Assembly (NCBI RefSeq): GCF_011758745.1
Contig: NZ_JAANOV010000001.1
Location: forward strand, 3,658,001-3,722,000
DNA length: 64,000 nucleotides
Direction: 5' to 3'
Origin: Amycolatopsis granulosa
Lineage (GTDB): Bacteria > Actinomycetota > Actinomycetes > Mycobacteriales > Pseudonocardiaceae
In this document: piece after piece, positions 25,364-34,560 of the stretch
How positions within the stretch are numbered: the stretch's first letter is position 1
Layout: each line of letters begins with the position of its first letter
The notes under the pieces: generated by a model
Told to the model about the DNA's origin: nothing
Databases searched by the model: none
The model's input: the letters and a program-made list of their open reading frames with translations, nothing else
Made by a program: the position numbers and the translations under genes

Positions 25364-26556
25364 ACTGGGTCGACGTCCTGGTCATCCTGCTGGCGCTGGT
25401 GGCGGCGGTGTCCGGCGCCCGCCAGGGGGTGGTGATCGCGCTGCCCGCACTGGTCGGCGTGATCGGCGGCGCCGTGCTCGGTATCCGGATCGCGCCGTGG
25501 GTCGTCCGGTTGTTCGACAACCCCGCCGCCAAGGTCGCCTTCGCCGTCGCGACGGTGGTGTTCCTGGTGGCGCTGGGTGAGACGTTCGGCGTGTGGCTGG
25601 GCCGGCGGTTCAAGTACGCGGTCAAGCGGCGGGTCAACACCGACAAGCTGACCGGCATCGACCAGACGCTCGGCGCGATCGTGCAGGCGGTCGTGGTGTT
25701 CGTGGTGGCGTGGCTGATCGCGGTGCCGCTCACCGGGGTCACGGCGCTGCCCGGCCTGGCGCGGGCGATCAACAACTCGACCGTGCTCGGCACGGTCGAC
25801 AAGGCGATGCCCCCGGCGGCCGCGGGGCTGCCCAGCGACCTGCGCAAACTGCTCGACGTCTCCGGCTTTCCGTCCATTGTGGACCCGTTCCAGAAGACGC
25901 CGATCAACGACACCGCGCCGCCGGACACGTCGCTGCAGGACAGCGCGACCGTGCAGCAGGTGCGCGGCAGCGTGCTGAAGATCCGCGGCACCGCCGAATC
26001 GTGCTCGCGGACGCTGGAGGGCAGCGGGTTCGTGATCGCACCGCAGCGGGTCATGACGAACGCGCACGTGGTGGCCGGCACCGAGACGACGGCGGTGGAA
26101 ACCTCGGCCGGCCGGCTGCCGGCGCGGGTCGTGTACTTCGACCCCGAGGTCGACGTTGCGGTGCTCGCGGTGCCCCGGCTGGACGCGCCGCCGCTGACGC
26201 TGGCGAGCCAGTCGGCCAAGGCGGGGGACAGCGCGATCGTGCTGGGCTACCCGCTGGACGGCCCGTTCCGGGCGACGCCGGCCCGCGTCCGCAACCAGAT
26301 CACCCTCCAGGGTCCGGACATCTACGACTCGCGCACCGTGCGCCGGGACGTGTACACGGTGCGGGCGCAGGTGCGCAGCGGGAACTCGGGGGGCCCGCTG
26401 GTCGCTCCGAACGGCCAGGTGGTCGGCGTGGTGTTCGGGGCGTCGGTGGAGGACTCCGACACCGGCTTCGCCCTGACCGGCAACCAGGTGCGGCCGGTGA
26501 TCGAATCCGCCTCCGCGTTGAGCGCCCGGGTCTCGACGGGCAACTGCGCCGCCTGA
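25360..26556 (+). CDS. marP: Periplasmic serine protease MarP
   Basis: 398-residue membrane protease. Four N-terminal helices form a CvpA-like anchor (residues about 1-125), then an exported chymotrypsin-fold domain with H236 (TNAHVVAG), D265 (DPEVDVAVL) and S343 (SGNSGGP). C215 and C396 could form the disulfide known to stabilise active mycobacterial MarP. In M. tuberculosis MarP is needed for acid and oxidative-stress survival and processes the hydrolase RipA. Positions of the triad match the mycobacterial protein almost exactly. It is last gene of the nth operon. Confidence 0.95.
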   Translation: MNWVDVLVILLALVAAVSGARQGVVIALPALVGVIGGAVLGIRIAPWVVRLFDNPAAKVAFAVATVVFLVALGETFGVWLGRRFKYAVKRRVNTDKLTGIDQTLGAIVQAVVVFVVAWLIAVPLTGVTALPGLARAINNSTVLGTVDKAMPPAAAGLPSDLRKLLDVSGFPSIVDPFQKTPINDTAPPDTSLQDSATVQQVRGSVLKIRGTAESCSRTLEGSGFVIAPQRVMTNAHVVAGTETTAVETSAGRLPARVVYFDPEVDVAVLAVPRLDAPPLTLASQSAKAGDSAIVLGYPLDGPFRATPARVRNQITLQGPDIYDSRTVRRDVYTVRAQVRSGNSGGPLVAPNGQVVGVVFGASVEDSDTGFALTGNQVRPVIESASALSARVSTGNCAA

Positions 26557-26583
26557 CCCCCGCCACGCCCCGGTTCCGCCGTC

Positions 26584-26687
26584 GTGTTCGCCACTCCGCG
26601 CGCCGTGTCCGCCGTTCCGGCGCCGTGTTGGCCGTCCCAGGCGGTGTGTTGGCTGCTCCCGGCACCGTGTGGCACATCGCGTGCCCC
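26584..26687. repeat. Degenerate tandem repeat, about 21 bp x 5
   Basis: Five imperfect units aligned on GTGT at 26584, 26605, 26625, 26646 and 26667 (spacing 20-21 bp), for example GTGTTCGCCACTCCGCGCGC and GTGTTGGCCGTCCCAGGCG. It occupies the non-coding gap between convergent marP and the EphE-like gene. Confidence 0.65.
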
Positions 26688-26702
26688 GGGCAGCGGCCTC
26701 GC

Positions 26703-27641
26703 TCAGGTCCGCGCCAGGAAGTCCAGCAGCGCCTTCGTGGTCGGCTCGGGTGCCTCGAGGTGCGGGAAGTGACCGATGTCGTCCAGTTCGTCCATCGCCG
26801 AGCGGGGGCCGCGCCACGGGGCGGACGCGCGGGCGGTTTCCGGCAGCACACACGGGTCCGCGGCACCGTGGATCTGCAGCACCGGGGCCGATACGCGGGC
26901 GCTCACCTCGGCCCCGAACCGCCGTCCCTCGCCGCGGAACTGCGCCCGGAACGCCCACCGGTAGTACTCCAGCGCGCTGTGCGCGACGCCGGGGATGAGC
27001 ATGGCTTCGCGGAACAGCGCGGAGCTCGTGTCGAAGTCGGCGGTGGCCGTCCACTGCCGGCCGGACCAGGCGCGCAGCAGACCCGCGAGGTTGGCGCCGT
27101 CGTCCTCGGTCAGCCACCGCTCCGGCGCCATCGGCACCTGGAAGCGGAACAGGTGCGCGAGCGCCCGGGCCTGGTTGGACCGCTTGCGCCGGAGCCCGGT
27201 CCGCGCGATCGCGCTGCGCAGGGCCAGCGGGTGCGCGCCGCCGAGCACGGTGACCGACGCGACGACCCGGGGGTGCAGCGCGGCCGCCGTCCACGCCAGC
27301 AGCCCGCCCCAGGCGTGCCCGACCAGGTGCGCCTGCCGTTCGCCGAGGGCCCGCACCAGGCCGGCGACGTCACCCGCCAGCGTCCAGCCGTCGTAGCCGC
27401 GCGGCGGTTTGTCCGAGTCGCCGTACCCGCGCAGATCGGCCGCGACCGCGTGGTAGCCCGCGTCGGCGAGGGCGGTGAGCTGGTGCCGCCAGGTCCACCA
27501 GAACTGCCCGAAACCATGCAGGAACAACACCAACGGCCCGTCGCCGGCCTCAGCGACGTGCAACCGGATTCCGTTCGCGGACACGTCGCGGTGCGCCCAG
27601 GGCCCGTCGATCCGGACGAGGGACGGGTCGGGCGGTGTCAC
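26703..27641 (-). CDS. EphE-like alpha/beta hydrolase, nucleophile Asp replaced
   Basis: 312-residue alpha/beta hydrolase related to epoxide hydrolases (Rv3670/EphE position). It has the oxyanion motif FLHGFGQFWWTWRHQL, RGYGDSDKPPRGYDGWTL, and C-terminal HGAADPCV and DDIGHFPHLEAPE motifs. The nucleophile elbow reads VGHAWGG: the Asp of canonical VGHDWGG is Ala (codon GCC), so ordinary epoxide hydrolysis through an Asp ester is not expected. It starts at GTG 27641, 17 nt after the stop of the holin-like gene, so they are co-transcribed. Confidence 0.8.
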   Translation of the reverse strand: MTPPDPSLVRIDGPWAHRDVSANGIRLHVAEAGDGPLVLFLHGFGQFWWTWRHQLTALADAGYHAVAADLRGYGDSDKPPRGYDGWTLAGDVAGLVRALGERQAHLVGHAWGGLLAWTAAALHPRVVASVTVLGGAHPLALRSAIARTGLRRKRSNQARALAHLFRFQVPMAPERWLTEDDGANLAGLLRAWSGRQWTATADFDTSSALFREAMLIPGVAHSALEYYRWAFRAQFRGEGRRFGAEVSARVSAPVLQIHGAADPCVLPETARASAPWRGPRSAMDELDDIGHFPHLEAPEPTTKALLDFLART

Positions 27642-27658
27642 GAGTGCGGCTGCGCGGT

Positions 27659-28150
27659 TCAGCTGTGTTCGGCGACGGTGTCCCGGCGCGGCTTGAGGGC
27701 CGCGGCGGTGTCCTTGACGCTGGTGATCGTGCGTTCCGGCGCCCGGATCTTCTTGACCTTTCGCCAGCCGAGGAGCCCGAACAGCCCCGCGACCAGCAGC
27801 ATCAGCAGGAACACGATCCCGAACGCGGCCCACCGCTTGAGCCATTCGGACAGCAGCTCGCCGAGGAAGAAAAAGAAGAAGAACGAGCTGTAGAGCCCGA
27901 TGACGCCGGCGATGATGAAGAAGACGCTGCCCTTGACGCCCTTGCGGACCTCGCCCATGACCTCCGACCTGGCCAGCTCGACCTCCGCCCTGACCAGGGT
28001 GGACAGGTGCTGGGTGGCCTGGCTGACGAGGCTGCCGATCGACTGGCCGTCGGCCCCGGTCTCGGCCTCCGGGCTCAACGGGATGTAGGGCACGGCCCCG
28101 TGGGCATCCCGACCGTTGCGTTCGTGCTCCTGGCTGCTCACGGGGGTCAT
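27659..28150 (-). CDS. Holin-like/DUF1469 membrane protein (Rv3669-like)
   Basis: 163-residue protein of the phage-holin/DUF1469 family (Actino-type). After a polar N-terminus, SLVSQATQHLSTLVRAEVEL forms the family's amphipathic helix, followed by two hydrophobic helices (VFFIIAGVIGLYSSFFFFFF and GIVFLLMLLVAGLFGLLGW) and a basic tail. Function unknown; family members are small inner-membrane proteins, not proven holins. The ATG at 28150 is preferred. It lies between nhaA and the EphE-like gene on one strand. Confidence 0.8.
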   Translation of the reverse strand: MTPVSSQEHERNGRDAHGAVPYIPLSPEAETGADGQSIGSLVSQATQHLSTLVRAEVELARSEVMGEVRKGVKGSVFFIIAGVIGLYSSFFFFFFLGELLSEWLKRWAAFGIVFLLMLLVAGLFGLLGWRKVKKIRAPERTITSVKDTAAALKPRRDTVAEHS

Positions 28151-28179
28151 CGTGCCAGACAACCCCGGGAGCGGCTCGG

Positions 28180-29370
28180 TTAGTCCTCCTGCGCGGCGTG
28201 TACCTTGTTGCGCCGCAGCAGCACGGCCGCCCCGGTCAGCGAGCACACCGCGGAGGCCAGCAGCACGGCGGTGCGCGCCAGCTCACTCGTCTCGCCCGCC
28301 AGCGCGAGGTCGGCGATCAGCAGCGCCACCGTGAACCCGACCCCGCCGAGCAGCGACAACGCCGCGATGTCACGCCAGCCGACCCCGCTCGGTCGCTCCG
28401 CGAGCCGCAGCTTCACCGCCGCGAAGCAGGCGCCGAAGATGCCGACCGCCTTGCCCGTGACCAGCCCGAGGAACACCGCCAGCGGCACCGCCTCGGTGAA
28501 CACCCGGCCCAGTGAGTCGCCGCTGATCCTGATCCCGGCGGCGAACAGCGCGAACACCGGCACGGCGACGGCCGCCGACCACGGCTGCAGCCGGTGCTCC
28601 AGCCGGATCGCCGGCGCCTCCGCCTCGCCCGGGTCCGGTCGCACCCGGGTGAGCAGGCCCAGCGCGACACCGGCGATGGTCGCGTGCACCCCCGCCGAGT
28701 GCATCGCGACCCACACGACGACGGCGAGCGGCACGTACACCCAGACCGTCCGGACCCGCTTGTACTGCAACACCGCGAACAAGGCCAGCGCGGCGACCGC
28801 GACCGCGGCTGCCACCAGGTTGAACCCGGTGGTGAACAGCACCGCGATGAGGATGATCGCGCCCAGGTCGTCGACCACGGCCAGGCTCAGCAGGAACACC
28901 CGCGCGCTGCCCGGCAGGTTCGACGCGGTGAGCGCGAGCACACCGAGCGCGAACGCGATGTCCGTCGCGGTCGGGATCGCCCAGGCCCGCGTCATCTCCG
29001 GTGCCCCACCGCCCACGGCGAGCGCGACCAGCGCCGGCACGACCATCCCGCCGAGTGCGGCGACGATCGGCAGCAGCGCCTTCTTCGGCCGGGACAGCTC
29101 GCCGACCACCAGTTCCCGTTTGAGCTCGAGCCCGGCGACGTAGAAGAACAACGCCAGCAGCCCGTCCTTGGCCCAGTCGCCGACCGACAGGTTCAGGTGC
29201 AGCAGGTGCGGGCCGAGGTGGAAGTCCCGCACCGCGCGGTAGGACCCGCCGATGGGCGAGTTGGCCCAGATCAGGGCGATGGCGGTGGCGGCGAGCAGGA
29301 TCATGCCGCCGGTGGTTTCCGTGCGGAGGTAACGCACGAACTCGGCGGCGGGACGGCGCGGCTGGTCCAC
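28180..29370 (-). CDS. nhaA: Na+/H+ antiporter NhaA
   Basis: 396-residue sodium-proton antiporter with 12 helices. The conserved pair of acidic residues is in LSLAVVDDLGAIILIAVLF, and the unwound-helix region with IPTATDIAFALGVLAL is present. It exports Na+/Li+ at alkaline pH. It begins at a GTG and reads away from the POT transporter. It is upstream of the holin-like and EphE-like genes, whose mycobacterial homologues lack this neighbour. Confidence 0.92.
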   Translation of the reverse strand: MDQPRRPAAEFVRYLRTETTGGMILLAATAIALIWANSPIGGSYRAVRDFHLGPHLLHLNLSVGDWAKDGLLALFFYVAGLELKRELVVGELSRPKKALLPIVAALGGMVVPALVALAVGGGAPEMTRAWAIPTATDIAFALGVLALTASNLPGSARVFLLSLAVVDDLGAIILIAVLFTTGFNLVAAAVAVAALALFAVLQYKRVRTVWVYVPLAVVVWVAMHSAGVHATIAGVALGLLTRVRPDPGEAEAPAIRLEHRLQPWSAAVAVPVFALFAAGIRISGDSLGRVFTEAVPLAVFLGLVTGKAVGIFGACFAAVKLRLAERPSGVGWRDIAALSLLGGVGFTVALLIADLALAGETSELARTAVLLASAVCSLTGAAVLLRRNKVHAAQED

Positions 29371-29460
29371 GAACGGCTCCTTGCGGGATCGGTCGGCTGA
29401 CTCCTGCCGACCAGACTTCCCGGCGCACCAGGTTCCATCATACCTTACGGATCGGTAACC

Positions 29461-29474
29461 TCTTCGCGCGAAGA
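29461..29474. promoter_or_regulatory. 14-bp perfect palindrome in nhaA/POT divergent region
   Basis: TCTTCGCGCGAAGA is a perfect 14-bp dyad between the two divergent transporter genes. It is a candidate operator; no adjacent regulator is encoded. Confidence 0.35.
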
Positions 29475-29526
29475 TGCCCTATCATGTCGCCGGCCAACGT
29501 TGTCTAGACCATAAGGACGTGGCGCT

Positions 29527-30984
29527 GTGACGACCTCCACCGAGGCGAAGCGGGACACACGGTTCTTCGGGCACCCGATCGGGCTCGCGAACCTGTTCGG
29601 CGTCGAGATGTGGGAACGCTTCTCGTACTACGGGATGCTCGGCATCCTGCCGATCTACCTCTACTACTCGGTCGCCGAGGGCGGCCTCGCGATGCCGGAG
29701 GCCACCGCCACCAGCATCGTCGGGGCCTACGGCGGCCTGGTCTACCTGGCGACCATCGTGGGTGCCTGGACCGCCGACCGGGTGCTCGGGTCCGAGCGCA
29801 CGCTCTTCTACAGCGCGGTGCTGATCATGATCGGGCACATCAGCCTCGCGCTGCTGCCCGGCTTCCTCGGGATCGGCGTCGGTCTCGCATGCGTCGCGAT
29901 CGGCAGTGGCGGGCTCAAGGGCAACGCCACCGCGGTCGTGGGGACGCTCTACGGCGAGAAGGACCAGCGGCGCGACGCCGGTTTCACGATCTTCTACATG
30001 GGGGTGAACCTCGGCGCTTTCGTCGGCCCGCTGCTCACCGGGCTGGCCCAGAGCGAGGTCGGGTTCCACCTCGGGTTCGGCCTCGCCGCGATCGGCATGG
30101 CGATCGGCCTGACCCAGTACACGATCTTCCGGCGGAACCTGCCGGACACCGCCCGGGAGGTGCCCAACCCGCTGCCGGCTCGGCAGCTGCCCGCGATCGG
30201 CGGGATCGTGCTGGCACTGGTGGTCGTGATCGTGCTGGCTGTGCTCACCGGCGTCATCACCGCGGCCAACCTGTCCGACGTGGTCGTCTGGATCGTCGGC
30301 ATCGCGGCCGTCGTCTACTTCGGGATCCTCCTGAGCAGCCGCAAGATCACCGCGGTCGAGCGGCGGCGGGTGCTGTCGTTCATCCCGATGTTCATCGCCA
30401 GCGCCGCGTTCTTCGCGCTCTACCAGCAGCAGTTCACCGTCGTCGCGATCTACTCCGACCAGCGGCTGGACCGGAACCTGTTCGGCTGGGAGATGCCGGT
30501 GAGCTGGGTGCAGTCGATCAACCCGGTGTTCATCCTCGTGCTGGCGCCGATCATCGCCGCGATCTGGACGAAACTCGGGGACCGGCAGCCGTCGTCGCCG
30601 GTCAAGTTCGCGCTCGGCACCTCGGTGATGGGCGTGGCGTTCCTGCTGTTCCTGTTCTTCGCCGGGGGCACCGGCAACAGCACACCGTTGCTCGCGCTGG
30701 CCGGAATCCTGCTGGTGTTCACCGTGGCGGAGCTGATGCTGTCGCCGATCGGGCTGTCGCTGTCGACGAAACTGGCGCCGGCGGCGTTCCGCACGCAGAT
30801 GGTCGCGCTGAACTTCCTGTCGGTGTCGCTGGGCACCGCGCTGTCCGGTTCCCTGGCGCAGTACTACGGCACCGACCACGAAGCGTCCTACTTCGGCATC
30901 GTCGGCGCGGTGGCCATCGTGATCGGTGTGGTGCTGGCGCTGATCAGCCCGTTCGTCCGGAAGCTGATGTCCGGCGTGCGCTAG
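29527..30984 (+). CDS. POT/PTR2 proton-dependent oligopeptide transporter
   Basis: 485-residue proton-coupled di/tripeptide importer. VEMWERFSYYGMLGILPIYL is the PTR2 ExxER-type proton-coupling motif, and GKGNATAVVGTLYG-like residues with FTIFYMGVNLGAFVGPLL form the second signature. The 14-helix bacterial POT layout fits its length. The GTG start is at 29527. It is convergent with the VIT transporter, with stop codons interlocked in CTAG at 30981-30984. Confidence 0.88.
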   Translation: MTTSTEAKRDTRFFGHPIGLANLFGVEMWERFSYYGMLGILPIYLYYSVAEGGLAMPEATATSIVGAYGGLVYLATIVGAWTADRVLGSERTLFYSAVLIMIGHISLALLPGFLGIGVGLACVAIGSGGLKGNATAVVGTLYGEKDQRRDAGFTIFYMGVNLGAFVGPLLTGLAQSEVGFHLGFGLAAIGMAIGLTQYTIFRRNLPDTAREVPNPLPARQLPAIGGIVLALVVVIVLAVLTGVITAANLSDVVVWIVGIAAVVYFGILLSSRKITAVERRRVLSFIPMFIASAAFFALYQQQFTVVAIYSDQRLDRNLFGWEMPVSWVQSINPVFILVLAPIIAAIWTKLGDRQPSSPVKFALGTSVMGVAFLLFLFFAGGTGNSTPLLALAGILLVFTVAELMLSPIGLSLSTKLAPAAFRTQMVALNFLSVSLGTALSGSLAQYYGTDHEASYFGIVGAVAIVIGVVLALISPFVRKLMSGVR

Positions 30985-31709
30985 CCGGTGGTGACGCCGA
31001 AGAGTGTGCCGACGTAGTAGGTGATCAGCATCGTCAGGGCGCCGACCCCGACGTTGCGGATCAGCGCGCGGCGCACTCCGGCGTTGCCGAGGCGCGCGCT
31101 GGTGTAGCCGGTCAGCGCCAGCCCCACGACGACGGCGATCACGCACGTCCACACGCGCCAGCTGGTCGGTGGCAGCGCGATCGCGACCAGCGGGATGATC
31201 GCGCCGACGGTGAACGCGGCCAGGGACGCCCACGCGGCCTGCCACGGGCTGGTCAGCTCGTCCGGGTCGATGCCGAGTTCGGCATCGGCGTGGGCCGCCA
31301 GGGCGTCCTTCTGGGTCAGCTCGCGAGCCACCCGCTCGGCCAGCTCCCGGGACAGGCCCTTCGCCTCGTAGATGTCGGCGAGTTCCCGTTCCTCGGCCTC
31401 GGGCATGGTCTTCAGTTCGTGCTTCTCCAGTCGCAGCGCGGCCCGTTCGGTATCGCGCTGGGTGCTCACCGAAACGTATTCGCCGCCCGCCATGGAAAGC
31501 GCGCCGGCGACCAAACCGGCGATTCCGGCCATCAGAATGGCTCCGTGGTCGGTGGTCGCCCCGGCCACTCCGACGACGATCCCCGCGACGGACACGATGC
31601 CGTCGTTGGCGCCGAGCACTCCAGCACGCAGCCAGTTCAGGCGGCTGCCCAGGCTGTCGTGGTGGGGTTCGTGCGCGTGCGCGCGGGCGGAGTCCCTCGT
31701 TTCGGTCAC
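30981..31709 (-). CDS. VIT1/CCC1-family transporter
   Basis: 242-residue membrane protein of the vacuolar iron transporter/nodulin-like family. LRAGVLGANDGIVSVAGIVV is the family start, AGALSMAGGEYVSVSTQRDT the Met-rich metal-binding helix end, and the acidic ELADIYEAKGLSRELAE segment the cytoplasmic metal-binding domain. A His-rich N-terminus (RAHAHEPHHD) adds metal ligands. It probably moves Fe(II) or Mn(II) out of the cytoplasm. Confidence 0.88.
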   Translation of the reverse strand: MTETRDSARAHAHEPHHDSLGSRLNWLRAGVLGANDGIVSVAGIVVGVAGATTDHGAILMAGIAGLVAGALSMAGGEYVSVSTQRDTERAALRLEKHELKTMPEAEERELADIYEAKGLSRELAERVARELTQKDALAAHADAELGIDPDELTSPWQAAWASLAAFTVGAIIPLVAIALPPTSWRVWTCVIAVVVGLALTGYTSARLGNAGVRRALIRNVGVGALTMLITYYVGTLFGVTTG

Positions 31710-31818
31710 CCCGTCATTGAACCAGCCCGGGACGTTCGACCCGTAATAGCTGAGTCTTACCTAAACGCGTCCGGATGGATCTTCAGGTGGAATAGGATTC
31801 CGCGGCCGCGCGGCTCCC

Positions 31819-32490
31819 TCAGCCGATCGGCTCCGGCAGCGGGCGCACGCGATACCCGGCCTCGATCGTGTTCCCCGTCGCCGGGTCGCCCAGCTGAACG
31901 CGCCACTGCCCGGCGAACTGGTTCACGCCCGGCACCATCGGGATCGTCCCCGAGATCAGCACGACGCCCGGCTGGTGCAGCCCGCGCTCGCGCAGCACGT
32001 CGAGCCAGTGCTGCGGCGACAGCAGCTCGGCGAGTGTGCCGTCCTGGATCAGCTCGCCGTCGGCCCAAGCGCGCAGCGTCAGCGAGTCGATCCGGTCCGC
32101 GACGTCGTCCAGCCGCCACGCGCGGCGCCCGAGCACGTCCGGCGCCGCGTTCTTGCTCCACGCCACCCCGTGCACCTCCAGCTCGCGGTCGGTGTGGTCG
32201 CAGGCGACGGTGAGCAGGACGCCCTCGGTGGTGATCACCAGCGCCCACTCCACCTCACCCGAAGTGCGGTCGTGCTGGACGGGGACCTCGTCGGTCTGGC
32301 TGGCGAGGTACGGCGCCACCGGGTACAGCGCCGGGGTGACCTTCGGAGCGGGCACGCCCAGCTCGGCCAGCTCGGCGACGTGGGCGGCGACGTCGGCCTG
32401 GTCGCGGCCGGCGTACCCGGCGTTGAGCAGCGTGGTCACTTCGGTCGTCACCGTCGCGCCGTCGGGCAGGTCGAAGCTCAGGGTCGGCAT
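31819..32490 (-). CDS. DUF2848 family protein
   Basis: 223-residue protein of the DUF2848 family, distantly like fumarylacetoacetate hydrolase folds (VPAPKVTPALYPVAPY, GDPATGNTIEAGYRV). DUF2848 genes commonly accompany carboxylate catabolism genes. The start is the ATG at 32490 with GGAGGAC upstream. It is divergent from an MHS transporter, across a region with a TTGTATACAA dyad that the nearby GntR protein could bind. A hydrolase/decarboxylase role is inferred only. Confidence 0.75.
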   Translation of the reverse strand: MPTLSFDLPDGATVTTEVTTLLNAGYAGRDQADVAAHVAELAELGVPAPKVTPALYPVAPYLASQTDEVPVQHDRTSGEVEWALVITTEGVLLTVACDHTDRELEVHGVAWSKNAAPDVLGRRAWRLDDVADRIDSLTLRAWADGELIQDGTLAELLSPQHWLDVLRERGLHQPGVVLISGTIPMVPGVNQFAGQWRVQLGDPATGNTIEAGYRVRPLPEPIG

Positions 32491-32548
32491 GTCGTCCTCC
32501 GTAATTCCGGGTAACCCACTTCTTACCTGCGGGGGCTTGCGCATGCAG

Positions 32549-32560
32549 GTTGTATACAAC
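32549..32560. promoter_or_regulatory. GntR-type operator between DUF2848 and MFS genes
   Basis: A 12-bp perfect palindrome GTTGTATACAAC. A related dyad CTGTATACAG lies in front of the gntR gene at 34561, so the two sites are likely bound by the same protein. Confidence 0.65.
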
Positions 32561-32604
32561 GAGTATTACAGCATCGGAGCACCGAAGAGATCAGGATGTG
32601 AGCA

Positions 32605-33906
32605 ATGACCTCGGTTACACCGGACGTCGACCGCGCATCGTTGCGCCGGGCCTTCCTGGCGAGCCTGTCCGGGACGTCGCTGGAGTGGTACGACTTCGCC
32701 GCCTACTCCGTGGCCGCCGCCACCGTGTTCGGCCACCAGTTCTTCCCAGCCGGTGATCCGCTGGTCAGCACGATGGCCGCGTTCTCCACCTACGCCGTCG
32801 GTTACCTGTCCCGCCCGCTCGGCGGGTTCGTCTTCGGCCGCCTCGGCGACGTACTCGGCCGCAAGCGGGTGCTGGTGACCACGCTGCTGCTCACCGGCAT
32901 CGCCACCTTCCTCATCGGTGTCCTGCCGACGCACGCCGCGATCGGCGGGGCGGCGGCGGTCCTGCTCGTGCTGCTGCGGTTCGCCCAGGGCGTCGGCATC
33001 GGCGGCGAGTGGGGCGGCGCGGTGCTGCTGTCCAGCGAGTTCGGCGATCCGAAGAAGCGTGGGTTCTGGGCATCGGCGGCGCAGGTCGGCCCGCCCGCGG
33101 GCAACCTGCTCGCCAACGGCGTGCTGGCGGTGCTCGCCCTGTTACTGACCGAGGCGCAGTTCGACTCGTGGGGCTGGCGCGTGGCGTTCCTGCTGTCCGC
33201 CGTGCTGGTCGCGTTCGGCCTGTGGATCCGGCTCAAGCTGGAGGAAACCCCGGTCTTCAAGCGCATCGCGGAAAGCGGCGAGCGGCCCAGCGCGCCGATC
33301 TCCGAGGTGTTCCGCCACGAGTGGCGTGCCCTGCTGGCCGCGATCTTCGTCCGCGTCTGCCCGGACGTGCTGTACGCGCTGTTCACCGTGTTCGTGCTGA
33401 CCTACATGAAGCAGGAGCTGGGCATGTCCCGCAGCCAGGGGCTGACCGCGGTGATGATCGGGTCGGCCGGCCAGCTCATCCTGATGCCCGCGTTCGGCGC
33501 GCTGTCCGACCGGATGAACCGCCGCCTGCTCTACCTCGTGGCGACGGTGGCGGCGGCGGTCTGGCCGTTCGTGTTCTTCCCGCTGGTCTCCGGCCGCTCC
33601 TTCGGCCTGCTGCTGGTCGGGATCGTCGGCGCGCTGGTCATCCACGCCGCGCTGTACGGACCGCAGGCGGCCCTCATCACCGAGCAGTTCAGCGAACGCC
33701 TGCGCTACACCGGCAGCTCGCTGGCCTACACCTTGGCCGGGGTGATCGGCGGTGCCATCGCGCCGCTGCTGTTCACCTCGCTGCTGGCCGGGTTCGGCAG
33801 CTGGTTCGCGCTGGCGCTGTACGTGGTGGTGACCGCGGTAATCAGCATCGTCGGCCTCGCGCTGGCGCGGGAGGCGCGGGACGAGGCTCAGGTCGTCGTC
33901 AGCTGA
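32605..33906 (+). CDS. MHS-family metabolite:H+ symporter
   Basis: 433-residue major facilitator of the metabolite-H+ symporter group (shikimate, alpha-ketoglutarate and proline/betaine permeases). SLSGTSLEWYDFAAY and YLSRPLGGFVFGRLGDVLGR are group hallmarks, with RFAQGVGIGGEWGGAVL in helix 4. It probably imports the organic acid processed by the DUF2848 product. Its end overlaps the convergent gntR gene by 19 bp. Confidence 0.85.
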   Translation: MTSVTPDVDRASLRRAFLASLSGTSLEWYDFAAYSVAAATVFGHQFFPAGDPLVSTMAAFSTYAVGYLSRPLGGFVFGRLGDVLGRKRVLVTTLLLTGIATFLIGVLPTHAAIGGAAAVLLVLLRFAQGVGIGGEWGGAVLLSSEFGDPKKRGFWASAAQVGPPAGNLLANGVLAVLALLLTEAQFDSWGWRVAFLLSAVLVAFGLWIRLKLEETPVFKRIAESGERPSAPISEVFRHEWRALLAAIFVRVCPDVLYALFTVFVLTYMKQELGMSRSQGLTAVMIGSAGQLILMPAFGALSDRMNRRLLYLVATVAAAVWPFVFFPLVSGRSFGLLLVGIVGALVIHAALYGPQAALITEQFSERLRYTGSSLAYTLAGVIGGAIAPLLFTSLLAGFGSWFALALYVVVTAVISIVGLALAREARDEAQVVVS

Positions 33907-34538
33907 TGCTTCAGGGTCCGGGCGTGGTGGTCGTCAATGGCGGCCACCGCCGCCTCGACCTCGCCGTTGACCAGGGCGGTCACGATGGCCTGGTGCTCAC
34001 GGACGACCTCGGCGTGCCGGGTCCCGGAGCGGCGCAGCGCGACGAGCCCGGCCCGCACCTGCCGGGCTCGCAGCGCGGTGTAGGTCCGGCTCAGCATCGC
34101 GTTGCCCGCGGCCTCGACGAGCAGCGTGTGGAAGGTGGTGTCCAGCTCGATGAATTCCTTGGCCGAGGCCGGGTCGTCACAGCGCTCCTGTTGTGCGAGG
34201 ACCTTCTGCATCGCCGGCCAGGGTGCCGTCCCGGTCGCCAGCACCCGCTCGGCCGCGAAGCGCTCGAGCAGATTGCGGAGTTCGACGAGGTCCCGCAGGT
34301 CGCGCCCGGTCAGCGGGGCGATGTAGGCACCGCGGTTGGGCACCAGCTGCACCAGTTCCTCGGCCGCGAGCTGGAGCAACGCCTCGCGGACCGGGGTGCG
34401 TGAGACACCCACGCGTTCGGCGATCTCCTGCTCGCTGATGAACCCGCCCTCGGCGTCCGGCTCGGCCAGCACGGTGTTCTTCAGGTATTCGTACGCCTTC
34501 ACACGGCCGGACAGGGCCGATTTGCTCGTCGCCGGCAT
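33888..34538 (-). CDS. GntR/FadR-family transcriptional regulator
   Basis: 216-residue repressor: a winged helix (ISEQEIAERVGVSRTPVREAL) and an all-helical FCD ligand domain (LRDLVELRNLLERFAAERVL, DTTFHTLLVEAAGN with Asp/His metal-ligand positions). It probably senses a carboxylate and controls the neighbouring DUF2848 and MHS genes through TTGTATACAA-type sites at 32549 and in its own promoter. ATG 34538 is chosen; GGAGC lies upstream. Confidence 0.88.
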   Translation of the reverse strand: MPATSKSALSGRVKAYEYLKNTVLAEPDAEGGFISEQEIAERVGVSRTPVREALLQLAAEELVQLVPNRGAYIAPLTGRDLRDLVELRNLLERFAAERVLATGTAPWPAMQKVLAQQERCDDPASAKEFIELDTTFHTLLVEAAGNAMLSRTYTALRARQVRAGLVALRRSGTRHAEVVREHQAIVTALVNGEVEAAVAAIDDHHARTLKHQLTTT

Positions 34539-34560
34539 CGCGGGGCTCCTCCCATACACA

